Below, piece by piece: positions 56,279 to 64,000 of a stretch of 64,000 bases of DNA. The stretch is from the NCBI RefSeq assembly GCF_023100845.1, contig NZ_CP095864.1, positions 3,968,001 to 4,032,000 of the forward strand, read 5' to 3'. The position numbers and the translations under genes were made by a program. Within the stretch, counting starts at the first letter, position 1. Each line of letters opens with the position of its first letter. Below the pieces are notes generated by a model. That model was not told where the DNA came from, did no database searches, and saw nothing but the letters and a program-made list of their open reading frames with translations. The DNA comes from Gordonia sp. PP30 (GTDB lineage: Bacteria > Actinomycetota > Actinomycetes > Mycobacteriales > Mycobacteriaceae).

Positions 56279-57100
56279 ATGGTTCCCATGACGGCTTCCT
56301 CCCGCGGCGACGCTCAGTGGACGGTCGGCCGGCTCGCCGAGCTGACCGGCGTCACGGTGCGCACCCTGCACCACTACGACGCGATCGGCCTGCTCACGCC
56401 GAGCGGCCGCTCCACGGCGGGCTATCGCCTGTACGACGCCGCCGACCTGGCGCGGCTGCAGCAGGTGGTGCTCTACCGGCGGCTGGAACTGCCGCTGGAC
56501 GAGATCGCCGAGCTGCTGGATGCGAACACCTCGCCCGAGGCACACCTCCGCAGGCAACGGGCCGCCGTCATCGCCCGGCGCGACGAGCTCACCGAGCTGG
56601 TCGGCGCCATCGACCGAGCATTGGAGAGAACCATGGATCAGCGACCGGCCACCGACACCGAACTGCGCGAGATATTCGGCGACGGTTTCGCCGACGAGTA
56701 CCAGACCGAGGCGCGGGAGCGCTGGGGCGACACCGACGCCTGGAAGCAGTCGGCCGCCCGCACCCAGCGGTACACGAAGGCCGACTGGGCCGCGATCAAG
56801 GCGGACATGGACGCGATCAACGACGCCTTCGCCGCGGCCAAGCGGGCGGGCGAACCGGCCGACGGCGCGGTCGCGACGGCCGTCGCCGAACGTGCCCGGC
56901 GGCACATCGACGACCGCTTCTACGACTGCCCGCCGTCGTTCCATGCGTGCCTCGGCGAGATGTACGTCGCCGACCCCCGATTCGCCGCCACCTACGACGA
57001 CCTCGAACCGGGTCTCGCCCGGTACGTCCGGGATGCGATCGTCGCCAATGCGGGCCTCGCGAACCGGCCGAGCGCTGAGCATCCGGCGACGGGCGGGTAG
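56279..57100 (+). CDS. MerR-family regulator with TipAS-like domain
   Basis: 273 residues. N-terminal MerR HTH: VGRLAELTGVTVRTLHHYDA, GLLTPSGRSTAGYRLYDAAD, LQQVVLYRRLELPLDEIAEL. The dimer helix covers residues about 80-115. The C-terminal part from MDQRPATDTELREIFGDGFA to the end matches TipAS (antibiotic-binding) domains, including the C-terminal FYDCPPSFHACLGEMYVADP. TipA-like proteins respond to thiopeptide antibiotics. ATG 56279 is preferred over 56288 because CAGGG sits 6 nt before it. Confidence 0.88.
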   Translation: MVPMTASSRGDAQWTVGRLAELTGVTVRTLHHYDAIGLLTPSGRSTAGYRLYDAADLARLQQVVLYRRLELPLDEIAELLDANTSPEAHLRRQRAAVIARRDELTELVGAIDRALERTMDQRPATDTELREIFGDGFADEYQTEARERWGDTDAWKQSAARTQRYTKADWAAIKADMDAINDAFAAAKRAGEPADGAVATAVAERARRHIDDRFYDCPPSFHACLGEMYVADPRFAATYDDLEPGLARYVRDAIVANAGLANRPSAEHPATGG

Positions 57101-57110
57101 AATCGCGGCC

Positions 57111-57275
57111 ATGCCTCCCAAGACGACCGACCTTGTCGATGACGAAGAACTGGATCCGGTAGCCGACGAGACCGCCAACTCCGCACGCCGCGTGGTCGCG
57201 GCCTACGCGACCGACGCCGACGAGTGCGTGATGCTCTTCAACATGCTGGGCATCGCGCCGGGGGAGACCGACTGA
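57111..57275 (+). CDS. 54-aa conserved protein preceding otsA
   Basis: [20 protein letters not shown], then [20 protein letters not shown] and the end [15 protein letters not shown] short protein of similar size is found directly before otsA in mycobacteria (recollection). Acidic with a C-terminal amphipathic helix. 4 nt before the otsA ATG, so translated with it; may modulate OtsA, which is inference only. Confidence 0.75.
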   Translation: MPPKTTDLVDDEELDPVADETANSARRVVAAYATDADECVMLFNMLGIAPGETD

Positions 57276-57279
57276 CGCG

Positions 57280-58695
57280 ATGGCGGGCTCACAGTTCGTC
57301 GTCGTCGCCAATCGTCTCCCGGTCAACAAGCAGGTAGCCCCGGACGGCACCGTCTCCTGGACGCGCGCCCCCGGCGGCCTGGTCACCGCTCTCGCCCCGG
57401 TCTTCGACCGGCAGCCGGGCGCGTGGGTCGGGTGGACCGGTAGCCCGGACTGCGCCGACGACCCGCAGGTCGACGGCATCGACATCCACGCGGTGCCGCT
57501 CAGCGCCGCCGAGGTCGAGGACTACTACGAGGGCTTCAGCAACGCCACCCTGTGGCCGCTGTACCACGACGTTCTGGTGAAACCCGCCTACCGGCATGAC
57601 TGGTGGGACGCCTACGTGTCGGTGAACCGGCGGTTCGCCGAGGCCGCCGCCGAGGCCGCCGCGCCCGGGGCCCTGGTCTGGGTGCAGGACTACCAGCTTC
57701 AGCTGGTGCCCGCCATGCTCCGCGAGCTGCGGCCCGATGTGAAGATCGGCTTCTTCCTGCACATCCCGTTCCCGCCGTACGAGCTGTTCAGTCAGCTCCC
57801 CTGGCGCCGGGAGATCCTGGAAGGACTGCTCGGCGCGGACCTGGTGGGTTTCCATCTGCCCGGCGGCGCGCAGAACTTCCTGGCGCTGTGCCGCCGCATC
57901 CTGGGAGTGGACGCGTCGACCGGACCCGTCGGCGTGCGAGAGGATTTCGGCACCGTGCCCGTCGGCGACCGCATCGCGGCGGCCGGCTGCTTCCCCATCT
58001 CCATCGACTCCGCCGGAGTGGCCGGACAGGCCGCCGGTGAGGACGTCCAGCGCCGCGCGGTCGCGATCCGCGAGAGCCTCGGCAACCCGCGCACGCTGCT
58101 TCTGGGCGTCGACCGGCTCGACTACACCAAGGGCATCGACGTCCGGCTCGCCTCGCTGGAACGGCTCTTCGCCACCGGACGGCTGGACCCGGCCGACACC
58201 GTCTTCGTGCAGCTCGCCAGCCCGAGCCGGGAGAACGTCGACAGCTACGCGGCGTTGCGCGACGAGGTGGAACGCACCGTCGCCCACATCAACGGCACCT
58301 ACGGGACGGTCGACGCACCGCCGGTCCGCTACCTGCTGCAACCGGTCCCCCGCGACGAGTTGCTCGCCTACTTCGTGGCCGCGGACGTCACCCTGGTGAC
58401 CCCGCTGCGCGACGGCATGAACCTGGTGACCAAGGAGTACCTCGCGGCCCGCCACGACCTCGGCGGCGCACTGGTGCTGAGCGAGTTCACCGGCGCCTCG
58501 ATGGAACTCGGAGAGGCGTACCTGATGAATCCGTACGACGAGGTGTCGACGGACGACGCGGTGGTCGCCGCCGTGACCGACGACGACGCGGAGCGCCGCC
58601 GCCGCATGACGGCGCTGCGCGAGCAGGTGATGACACACGACGTCGACCTGTGGGCGCAGAGCTTCCTGACCGCCCTGCAACAGCAGTCCAGCTGA
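57280..58695 (+). CDS. otsA: Trehalose-6-phosphate synthase
   Basis: GT20 retaining glycosyltransferase of 471 residues: joins (A/G)DP-glucose or UDP-glucose with glucose-6-phosphate. Hallmarks: [13 protein letters not shown] with the catalytic Arg, [68 protein letters not shown]. Actinobacterial OtsA often prefers ADP-glucose. ATG 57280. In an operon with the 54-aa gene and otsB. Confidence 0.95.
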   Translation: MAGSQFVVVANRLPVNKQVAPDGTVSWTRAPGGLVTALAPVFDRQPGAWVGWTGSPDCADDPQVDGIDIHAVPLSAAEVEDYYEGFSNATLWPLYHDVLVKPAYRHDWWDAYVSVNRRFAEAAAEAAAPGALVWVQDYQLQLVPAMLRELRPDVKIGFFLHIPFPPYELFSQLPWRREILEGLLGADLVGFHLPGGAQNFLALCRRILGVDASTGPVGVREDFGTVPVGDRIAAAGCFPISIDSAGVAGQAAGEDVQRRAVAIRESLGNPRTLLLGVDRLDYTKGIDVRLASLERLFATGRLDPADTVFVQLASPSRENVDSYAALRDEVERTVAHINGTYGTVDAPPVRYLLQPVPRDELLAYFVAADVTLVTPLRDGMNLVTKEYLAARHDLGGALVLSEFTGASMELGEAYLMNPYDEVSTDDAVVAAVTDDDAERRRRMTALREQVMTHDVDLWAQSFLTALQQQSS

Positions 58696-58706
58696 GGGAG
58701 ACGACG

Positions 58707-59495
58707 GTGACCGCGAACGGAATCACTGCGGAACTGCGTGCGGCGCTCGACGACTTCTGCCGGCTCGACCGGGTGCTGGTGGCCTCCGACTACGACGGCT
58801 GCGTCGCCCCGATCCAGCCGCGGCCGGAACTCGCCGTGCCCAACCCGGCGTCGATCGACGCCCTGCGGGCATGCGCGTCGCGGCCCGGCACGCTGGCCGC
58901 ACTGGTGTCCGGACGCGCCCGTGACGATCTGGCCGCCATGTCCGGTGCCGCCGCTCCCCTCGTGCTGGTGGGCAGCCACGGCGCCGAGTTCGAGAGCGGC
59001 TTCGACGCGCCGCTCACCGAGGACCAGAGCCGGCTGCTGGCCCGCATCGTCGCCGAGTTCGATTCCCTCGCTTCGCGGTTCGCCGGCACCAGCGTCGAGG
59101 TGAAGCCGGCCAGCACCACCCTGCACGTGCGCAACGCCTCCGCCGACGACGCCGCTGCCGCGATGGCTCTGGCGGAGTCCGGACCGGCCGGCTGGCCCGG
59201 CGTGCACGTGACCCGAGGCAAGGCGGTGATCGAGCTCGCCGTGATCGAGACCAGTAAGGGACTCGCGCTCGACCGCCTCCGGAAGTCGTTCGATGCGGCG
59301 GCCGTCCTCTATCTCGGCGACGACGTGACCGACGAGAAGGCCTTCGCCCATCTGCGGCGCCGGGACGGCAGCCCGGCCGGTCGCGACGTCGGCATCAAGG
59401 TCGGGGCGGGCGACACGGTCGCCGAATTCCGCGTGCCGGGCACCGACGACGTCGCCACCGTCCTGGAGTACGTCGCGGCCGGCCGGCCGAGCTGA
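58707..59495 (+). CDS. otsB: Trehalose-6-phosphate phosphatase
   Basis: HAD-superfamily phosphatase of 262 residues. The nucleophile motif is ASDYDGCVAPI (D-x-D-G), motif II is in ALVSGRARDDLAAM, and motifs III/IV are in YLGDDVTDEKAFAHL. Completes trehalose synthesis. GTG 58707 with GAGGGAG upstream; 11 nt after otsA. Confidence 0.94.
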   Translation: MTANGITAELRAALDDFCRLDRVLVASDYDGCVAPIQPRPELAVPNPASIDALRACASRPGTLAALVSGRARDDLAAMSGAAAPLVLVGSHGAEFESGFDAPLTEDQSRLLARIVAEFDSLASRFAGTSVEVKPASTTLHVRNASADDAAAAMALAESGPAGWPGVHVTRGKAVIELAVIETSKGLALDRLRKSFDAAAVLYLGDDVTDEKAFAHLRRRDGSPAGRDVGIKVGAGDTVAEFRVPGTDDVATVLEYVAAGRPS

Positions 59496-59650
59496 CCGAA
59501 GAGCCGGTCATTCCCGGCAGAACGGCCAGATTCCTTGGTCCTCGGTAATGGCCGGGTACCGAAGCAGCGATAAACTCTTCGACCGGACCACCCGTTTTCG
59601 CCCCGTCGCTAGACGCGTACGCCGGGGCATCGATTTGAGACGATTCGCCA

Positions 59651-62416
59651 TTGACCACGCTCGACGTCGACTCCAGTAGCCAGTCCACCCAGAACGACAC
59701 TCCGACCAAGGAGATGCGCGTTCCCACCGGGCTGGCGATGGTCGTGCTCGACTACACCGACGACGCCGCCCGATTCCCCGGCGGCAAGCCGCCGGATGAC
59801 GCCGAACGAGGGTCCGCGACGGACGGGCCGCCGGACGCCGAACCGCGCGAAGAGACCGCCGAAACCACTTCCGCCGAGACCAACCCCCGCGACGGTCGGG
59901 GTCCCGGCGATCAGGCTCCGCCTTCGCCCGACGACGCCGCCGATCCCGCGGAACAGCAGCCTCATGGTCTTGGCGACGACCAGCCCGGAGCGGAGGACGC
60001 CCCGCTCGGCGGCGGCCACTCCGACGCGCCCACTCGGCAGTTCCGCGTGCTCGTCGCCCCGGAGCCCACTGGACGGCCCGAGCCGGTCGAGGAACCGGCG
60101 CAGACCGCGCAGCAGCGGCCGGTCGCGAACACCGAGGAGACGCCGGACCCACCCGAGTCCGCCGAGGCGCCGGAAGCCCCGGCGGCCCCGGACACAACCG
60201 AGAGTGCCGACGCGGAGGCCGTCGCGGAGGAATCGCCGCCGGCCGGACCCTCGGCGCCGGACGAGTCTCCCGCCGCCGAACAGTCCCGGCCCGAACCGCC
60301 GCAGCCGGAACAGCCGCAGCCCGAACAGTCCCGGCCCAAACCGCCGCGCCCCGATCCGCGCGGCACGGCGCCGACGGTCCCGGTGACCCGGCAGGCGCCC
60401 GGCCGCGCTCCGGATCCCAGGCCCGCACCGAAACGCCCGGCGCCCGCCGCCCAGCGAGCACGACCGACCGCACCACCGCCGCACTCGTCCCGGCCCGCTC
60501 CCGCCCGCCCGCCGGCCCGTCCGGCAGCGACAGCCGCCCCGGAGCCGGCCGCGACCACGCTCAAGCCGGGCCGGATCCGCCGGGCCCCCGCGCTGGACGG
60601 CCTGCGCGGCATCGCCGTGCTGTCGGTCGTGGTGTACCACCTGTTCGGCACCGTCCTGCGGGGCGGCTACCTGGGCGTCGACGTCTTCTTCGTGCTGTCC
60701 GGGTTCCTCATCACGTCGCTCCTCGTGCGCGAGTTCGGAGCCGGCGGCGAGATCTCGCTGTCCCATTTCTGGCTGCGGCGGGTGCGCCGTATCGTCCCGG
60801 CGGCGGTCACCGTGCTGGTGGTGAGTACCGCGATCGCCGGCCTGATCGGCGGCGACGTCGCCGTCCAGCTGTGGCCGCAGTTCACCAGCTCGATGTTCTT
60901 CGTCAACAACTGGGTGCAGATCGCCCAGTCGCAGAGTTACTTCGCCGACACCACGCCGCGCATCTTCATGCACTACTGGTCGCTGGCGATCGAGGAGCAG
61001 TTCTACGTCGTCTGGCCGCTGCTGTTCGTCGCACTCATGTGGCTGCGCCGTCGCCGGCCGGTCCGTCGCCGTCTGCTGTTCGCCGCCGTCGCCGCCACGG
61101 TGCTGGCGTTCGCCTCGGTGGCCCTCATGGCGTGGCTCTACCAGCCGGACGCCGACCCCAGCCGGGTCTACTTCGGCAGCGAGACCCATGCCTTCGGGCT
61201 GCTCTCCGGCGTCGTTCTCGCCCTGCTGGTGACCAGCCCGGCGTCGAACGCGACCGATTCGTGGCCGCGCAAACTGCCGCGCCGCACCGCGCAGATCATC
61301 GGGTGGACGCTCGGACCGCTCGCCTTCGCCGGTCTCATCGCGCTGATGTTCGTCCTGCCGGACACCGCCCCGATCACCTACCGCGGCGGACTGTTCGCGG
61401 CCTGCGTGCTCGCCGCCGCCGTCGTCTACAACGCGGTCCGGGAGACCGGGCCGGTGCCGCGGCTCCTGCGGCTGCCCGCGCTGCGCTGGCTCGGTGAGCG
61501 CTCGTTCAGCCTGTACCTGTGGCACTGGCCGGTGATGGTCTTCGTCAAACACTGGCTGATGGGCCCGCATTCGGAGACCCCGCTCTGGGTGGCCGGCACG
61601 ATCGCCGCCGTGATCTCGCTCGTGGCGTCCGAGCTCTCGTACCGCTGGATCGAGACGCCGTTCCGGCGGCTGGGCTTCCGCGGTGTACTGACCGCGCTCG
61701 GCAGCAACGCCCATCGGGCCCGCCCCGCGGTGGTGGCGGTCGTGACGACCGTCGCCGTCCTGCTGGCGGGGTCGGCGCTGGGCACCAGCCCGGCGAAGTC
61801 GCAGCTGGAACTACAGCTCGACCACCTCGCCGAGCAACAGAAAGAGGCACAGCGCCAGGCCGATGAACAGGCGAAACACCCGCAGCCTCCGGCGACCGGG
61901 TTGCCTGCGGGCACCGACGTCACGGCGGTCGGCGACTCGGTGATGCTGGCCGCCTCGGCGTCCCTGCGAAAGAAGTTCCCCGGCATCTACATCGACGCCG
62001 AGGTGTCACGGCACTACACCGGCGGCGAGGTGGTGCTGCAGGATCTGGCGTCGTCGGACAAGATCCGCGACTACGTCGTGCTCGGTTTCGGCACCAACGG
62101 CCAGGCGTTCCCCGGACAGCTCGACCGGATCCTCCGGATGCTCGGCCCCGACCGCAAGGTGGTACTGGTGGTGCCGTACGGCCCGGTCGAGGGCATTCCG
62201 CAGGCCGCGCGGCAGGTGATCGCGTACGCCCCGACCCGCAAGAACGTGTTCCTGGCGCCGTGGTGCTCGGCCGCCGCCGCCCACCCGGATCTGCTCGGCC
62301 CCGACGATGTGCACCCGTTCGGGGCCGGCACCGATCTGTACACCGACGCGGTGGCGCAGGGCCTCAAACAGGCCGTCTCCGGCGAGCGCGACACGTCCAT
62401 CGGCTGCCCGCTCTAG
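59651..62416 (+). CDS. OatA-like acyltransferase (AT3 plus SGNH) with a long disordered N-terminus
   Basis: 921 residues. N-terminal 310 residues are acidic then Pro/Arg-rich, with a region of repeated E/Q/P units, and have no fold. The membrane acyltransferase-3 domain starts at APALDGLRGIAVLSVVVYHL (catalytic His) with the second motif HYWSLAIEEQFYVVWPLL. The C-terminal SGNH esterase domain has GDSVMLAASASLRKKF and DDVHPFGAGTD. OatA-type enzymes O-acetylate peptidoglycan or other envelope glycans. TTG start at 59651; the extension is in-frame and real unless a start near residue 300 is used. Confidence 0.88.
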   Translation: MTTLDVDSSSQSTQNDTPTKEMRVPTGLAMVVLDYTDDAARFPGGKPPDDAERGSATDGPPDAEPREETAETTSAETNPRDGRGPGDQAPPSPDDAADPAEQQPHGLGDDQPGAEDAPLGGGHSDAPTRQFRVLVAPEPTGRPEPVEEPAQTAQQRPVANTEETPDPPESAEAPEAPAAPDTTESADAEAVAEESPPAGPSAPDESPAAEQSRPEPPQPEQPQPEQSRPKPPRPDPRGTAPTVPVTRQAPGRAPDPRPAPKRPAPAAQRARPTAPPPHSSRPAPARPPARPAATAAPEPAATTLKPGRIRRAPALDGLRGIAVLSVVVYHLFGTVLRGGYLGVDVFFVLSGFLITSLLVREFGAGGEISLSHFWLRRVRRIVPAAVTVLVVSTAIAGLIGGDVAVQLWPQFTSSMFFVNNWVQIAQSQSYFADTTPRIFMHYWSLAIEEQFYVVWPLLFVALMWLRRRRPVRRRLLFAAVAATVLAFASVALMAWLYQPDADPSRVYFGSETHAFGLLSGVVLALLVTSPASNATDSWPRKLPRRTAQIIGWTLGPLAFAGLIALMFVLPDTAPITYRGGLFAACVLAAAVVYNAVRETGPVPRLLRLPALRWLGERSFSLYLWHWPVMVFVKHWLMGPHSETPLWVAGTIAAVISLVASELSYRWIETPFRRLGFRGVLTALGSNAHRARPAVVAVVTTVAVLLAGSALGTSPAKSQLELQLDHLAEQQKEAQRQADEQAKHPQPPATGLPAGTDVTAVGDSVMLAASASLRKKFPGIYIDAEVSRHYTGGEVVLQDLASSDKIRDYVVLGFGTNGQAFPGQLDRILRMLGPDRKVVLVVPYGPVEGIPQAARQVIAYAPTRKNVFLAPWCSAAAAHPDLLGPDDVHPFGAGTDLYTDAVAQGLKQAVSGERDTSIGCPL

Positions 62417-63273
62417 CCGATCCAGCGCACCGCCGGGGTGGAGCCGGACCCGGCCGGGTACGCCCGAGCCAGGGCGTCGGCGAACCGCCGATTCCGTTCC
62501 GCGGTCGCCGCGGCGGTGTAGTGGATGCCGTCGGTGAACATCTCCGGGCGGGCGGCGGCCGACCAGTCGTACACGGCGAGGTCGTCGTACCGCGCGGTGG
62601 CCCGGCGCAGCGCGTCGTTGAAGACCGCCATCGCCGCGCTGTCGAAGGCCCGGTTCTGCGGGTTGGACGATGCGATCGTCGGCCAGAGCACCGGCTGACC
62701 CGCCAACTGCCGCATCACCGCGTCGATCCGGGCGTCGGCGTCGACGGAGGAGCCGGAACTGATCGCCCCGGCGTCGTTGACGCCCATCGCGATCACCCAG
62801 CAGCCACGTTCACCGCGGCCCAGGCGGGTGGCGACCGCACTCTTCGCGTCCGGTCCGGGGCCGTCGACGATCGCCCGGCCGCTCAGCGCGTCGACGGTGA
62901 CGTTCCGTGCACCGACCCGCCGATACTGCGCGCCGGCGGTGTCCCCGGCGCTGGGCAGCATCGCGGCCGTGTCCGCCGCGACGGAGGTGGAGTCACCCAC
63001 CTGGATCACGGTGTCGCAGCGGGTGGTGCCGGCCGGCTGCGTCCCCGGGCTCAGCAGCCCGGGCAGCGCGCCCAACAGGTCCGGCAGATTCAGGTCCGAC
63101 GACGAGTTGCCCACCGCGCCGAGCACGCCGTCGGGCACCGCCGGCACCGCTTCGGCGACCCCGGAGACGGCAAGGAGCAGCGCGGCACCCGTGCCCGCCG
63201 CGCCGAGCAGCGCCCGGCGACGGACGCGGCGACCGGTATCACGGGCCGCGCGGGTCTTCGGAGATTCGGTCAC
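62413..63273 (-). CDS. Secreted SGNH/GDSL hydrolase
   Basis: 286 residues. Twin-Arg-like signal (RRVRRRALLGAAGTGAALLL) with a helix ending AEAVPAVP. GDSTSV holds the catalytic Ser, GVNDAG the block III Asn, and DGIHYT the Asp/His pair. Possible substrate: acylated envelope glycan of the convergent OatA-like enzyme. GAGGGGAAC precedes GTG 63271-63273. Its TAG stop overlaps the acyltransferase TAG in the palindrome CTAG (62413-62416). Confidence 0.88.
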   Translation of the reverse strand: MTESPKTRAARDTGRRVRRRALLGAAGTGAALLLAVSGVAEAVPAVPDGVLGAVGNSSSDLNLPDLLGALPGLLSPGTQPAGTTRCDTVIQVGDSTSVAADTAAMLPSAGDTAGAQYRRVGARNVTVDALSGRAIVDGPGPDAKSAVATRLGRGERGCWVIAMGVNDAGAISSGSSVDADARIDAVMRQLAGQPVLWPTIASSNPQNRAFDSAAMAVFNDALRRATARYDDLAVYDWSAAARPEMFTDGIHYTAAATAERNRRFADALARAYPAGSGSTPAVRWIG

Positions 63274-63315
63274 GGAGTTCCCCTCGACGAGTCCAGACGA
63301 ACCGGTTTCGCCGGA

Positions 63316-63337
63316 CTGTAGTCCCACTAAACTACAG
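63316..63337. promoter_or_regulatory. Spaced palindrome upstream of the SGNH gene
   Basis: CTGTAGT (63316-63322) and ACTACAG (63331-63337), perfect 7-bp arms with an 8-nt spacer, about 40 bp before the SGNH GTG. Could be an operator; no regulator is assigned. Confidence 0.4.
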
Positions 63338-63380
63338 ACGTCACTTCAGTCACAACTGCGGGATCTCGGCGCCGCCTTCG

Positions 63381-64000
63381 CTATGAAACGGCCGCGGCCG
63401 CCACCGCGACCGGATCCGCGTACACGGCCGACAGTGCGACCGCCACCGGCGCCGCCTCCGGGACATGCACGCCGAAACGCGTCGGCACGATCTCCAGCGG
63501 CCAGCCGGTACTGGTGGCCGCGTCGAACGCGGCCTGCACCGGTGCGAGACCGCGCGGGTGGGCGGCGAAGGCCTCACCGGCGACGATCACCGAATCCGGG
63601 TTCACCACATCGCGCATCACGGCCACCGCCTGCCCCAGCACCCGGGCCCGCGCATCGGCGAGGACCTGGGCGTCGTCGCCGGTGCCCAGCCGCGCGGCGG
63701 CGGCCTTGAGCGCGGCGGTCCCGATCACCGTCTGCAAGGCCGCGATCGGCTCGGTGTCGAGCGGCCCCGGGGCGACCGGCAGCGACGCGATGGAGCCGGC
63801 ACCGCGGGTCGGCTGATGCACCTCGTCCTCGAAGATCATCGCCATGCCGACGGTCTCGCGCGCGTAGAAGAACAGTGCCGCGCCGTGCGGCACCACCTCG
63901 CCACCGAGCAGCAGTTCGGCCGCCGCCATCGCCTGGACGTGTTCGGCGACGGATACCCGGACGCCCAGCGCGTCGTGCAGCCGCGGCCCCAGCGGCTGCG
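63381..64000 (-). CDS. ROK-family sugar kinase or repressor, C-terminal part
   Basis: Runs off the window; the stop is at 63381. 206 residues are visible: HVQAMAAAELLLGGEVVPHG, ALFFYARETVGMAMIFEDEV, VMRDVVNPDSVIVAGEAFAA, then VALSAVYADPVAVAAAAVS. ROK proteins are glucokinases or HTH-linked sugar repressors; the N-terminus needed to decide is outside. The typical zinc-binding CGxxGC(L/W)E motif is not seen in this part. Confidence 0.8.
   Translation of the reverse strand, partial: QPLGPRLHDALGVRVSVAEHVQAMAAAELLLGGEVVPHGAALFFYARETVGMAMIFEDEVHQPTRGAGSIASLPVAPGPLDTEPIAALQTVIGTAALKAAAARLGTGDDAQVLADARARVLGQAVAVMRDVVNPDSVIVAGEAFAAHPRGLAPVQAAFDAATSTGWPLEIVPTRFGVHVPEAAPVAVALSAVYADPVAVAAAAVS

Overview
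The window is high-GC actinobacterial DNA, most likely from the order Mycobacteriales and probably Gordonia or a close relative. The evidence is the carD-ispD-ispF-cysS-rlmB order, paired DUF4333 lipoproteins, radA near disA and mutY, otsA preceded by a tiny conserved gene, a TrcR/TrcS-like two-component pair, and very frequent GTG starts with GTGA or ATGA overlaps. The genus is inference; no rRNA gene is present.

Layout, left flank (1-42.6 kb). Positions 1-3122 (minus) hold the carD/isoprenoid/cysteinyl-tRNA operon. Positions 3.4-10.6 kb mix DNA maintenance genes (radA, disA, mutY) with small lipoproteins, a thioesterase and a beta-carbonic anhydrase. Positions 11.1-15.7 kb (minus) are purB-purC-oligopeptidase B. 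Positions 15.8-19.8 kb (minus) hold an MMPL transporter, a short-chain dehydrogenase and an AraC regulator; the MMPL and AraC genes are frameshifted. It faces a divergent unit at 20-23 kb (MMPL transporter, CsoR/CstR-family repressor, DUF302 protein) that carries three copies of a CsoR-type palindrome. Positions 23.2-29.3 kb (minus) are purD-ltrA and a GT39/GT2 pair, with a 162-bp MITE-like element at the end of the GT39 gene. Next come a RecQ-like helicase, a HIT protein, the two-component pair, a winged-helix protein, a RidA protein, a carboxylesterase, and a secreted protein plus lipase pair.

Integrated element (42,621-54,644). A 12-kb mobile element sits in the 3' end of tRNA-Thr(UGU), bounded by a 44-bp exact direct repeat. 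It has a tyrosine integrase, an Xre-type regulator, a divergent and tightly overlapping minus-strand operon of about 16 small genes (HTH/excisionase-like, zinc-ribbon, a putative replication initiator with iteron-like repeats inside its own gene, a WhiB-like protein, winged-helix proteins), and a separate serine recombinase. No capsid, portal, terminase, lysis or conjugation gene is visible. The layout (integrase plus repressor, divergent xis-rep operon with internal iterons) resembles phage satellites or phage-inducible islands, or a minimal integrative plasmid. This is the most novel part of the window.

Right flank (54.6-64 kb). tRNA-Thr is followed by a divergent ThrE-type Thr/Ser exporter whose Shine-Dalgarno lies on the antisense of the tRNA 5' end. 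Then come a TipA-like MerR regulator, the 54-aa protein-otsA-otsB trehalose operon, an OatA-like acyltransferase with a very long disordered N-terminus, a convergent SGNH hydrolase, and the C-terminal part of an ROK protein.

Several genes (MMPL, AraC, a secreted protein, possibly a small gene at 33.2 kb) show single indels. Decay and base-calling error cannot be separated from the sequence alone.
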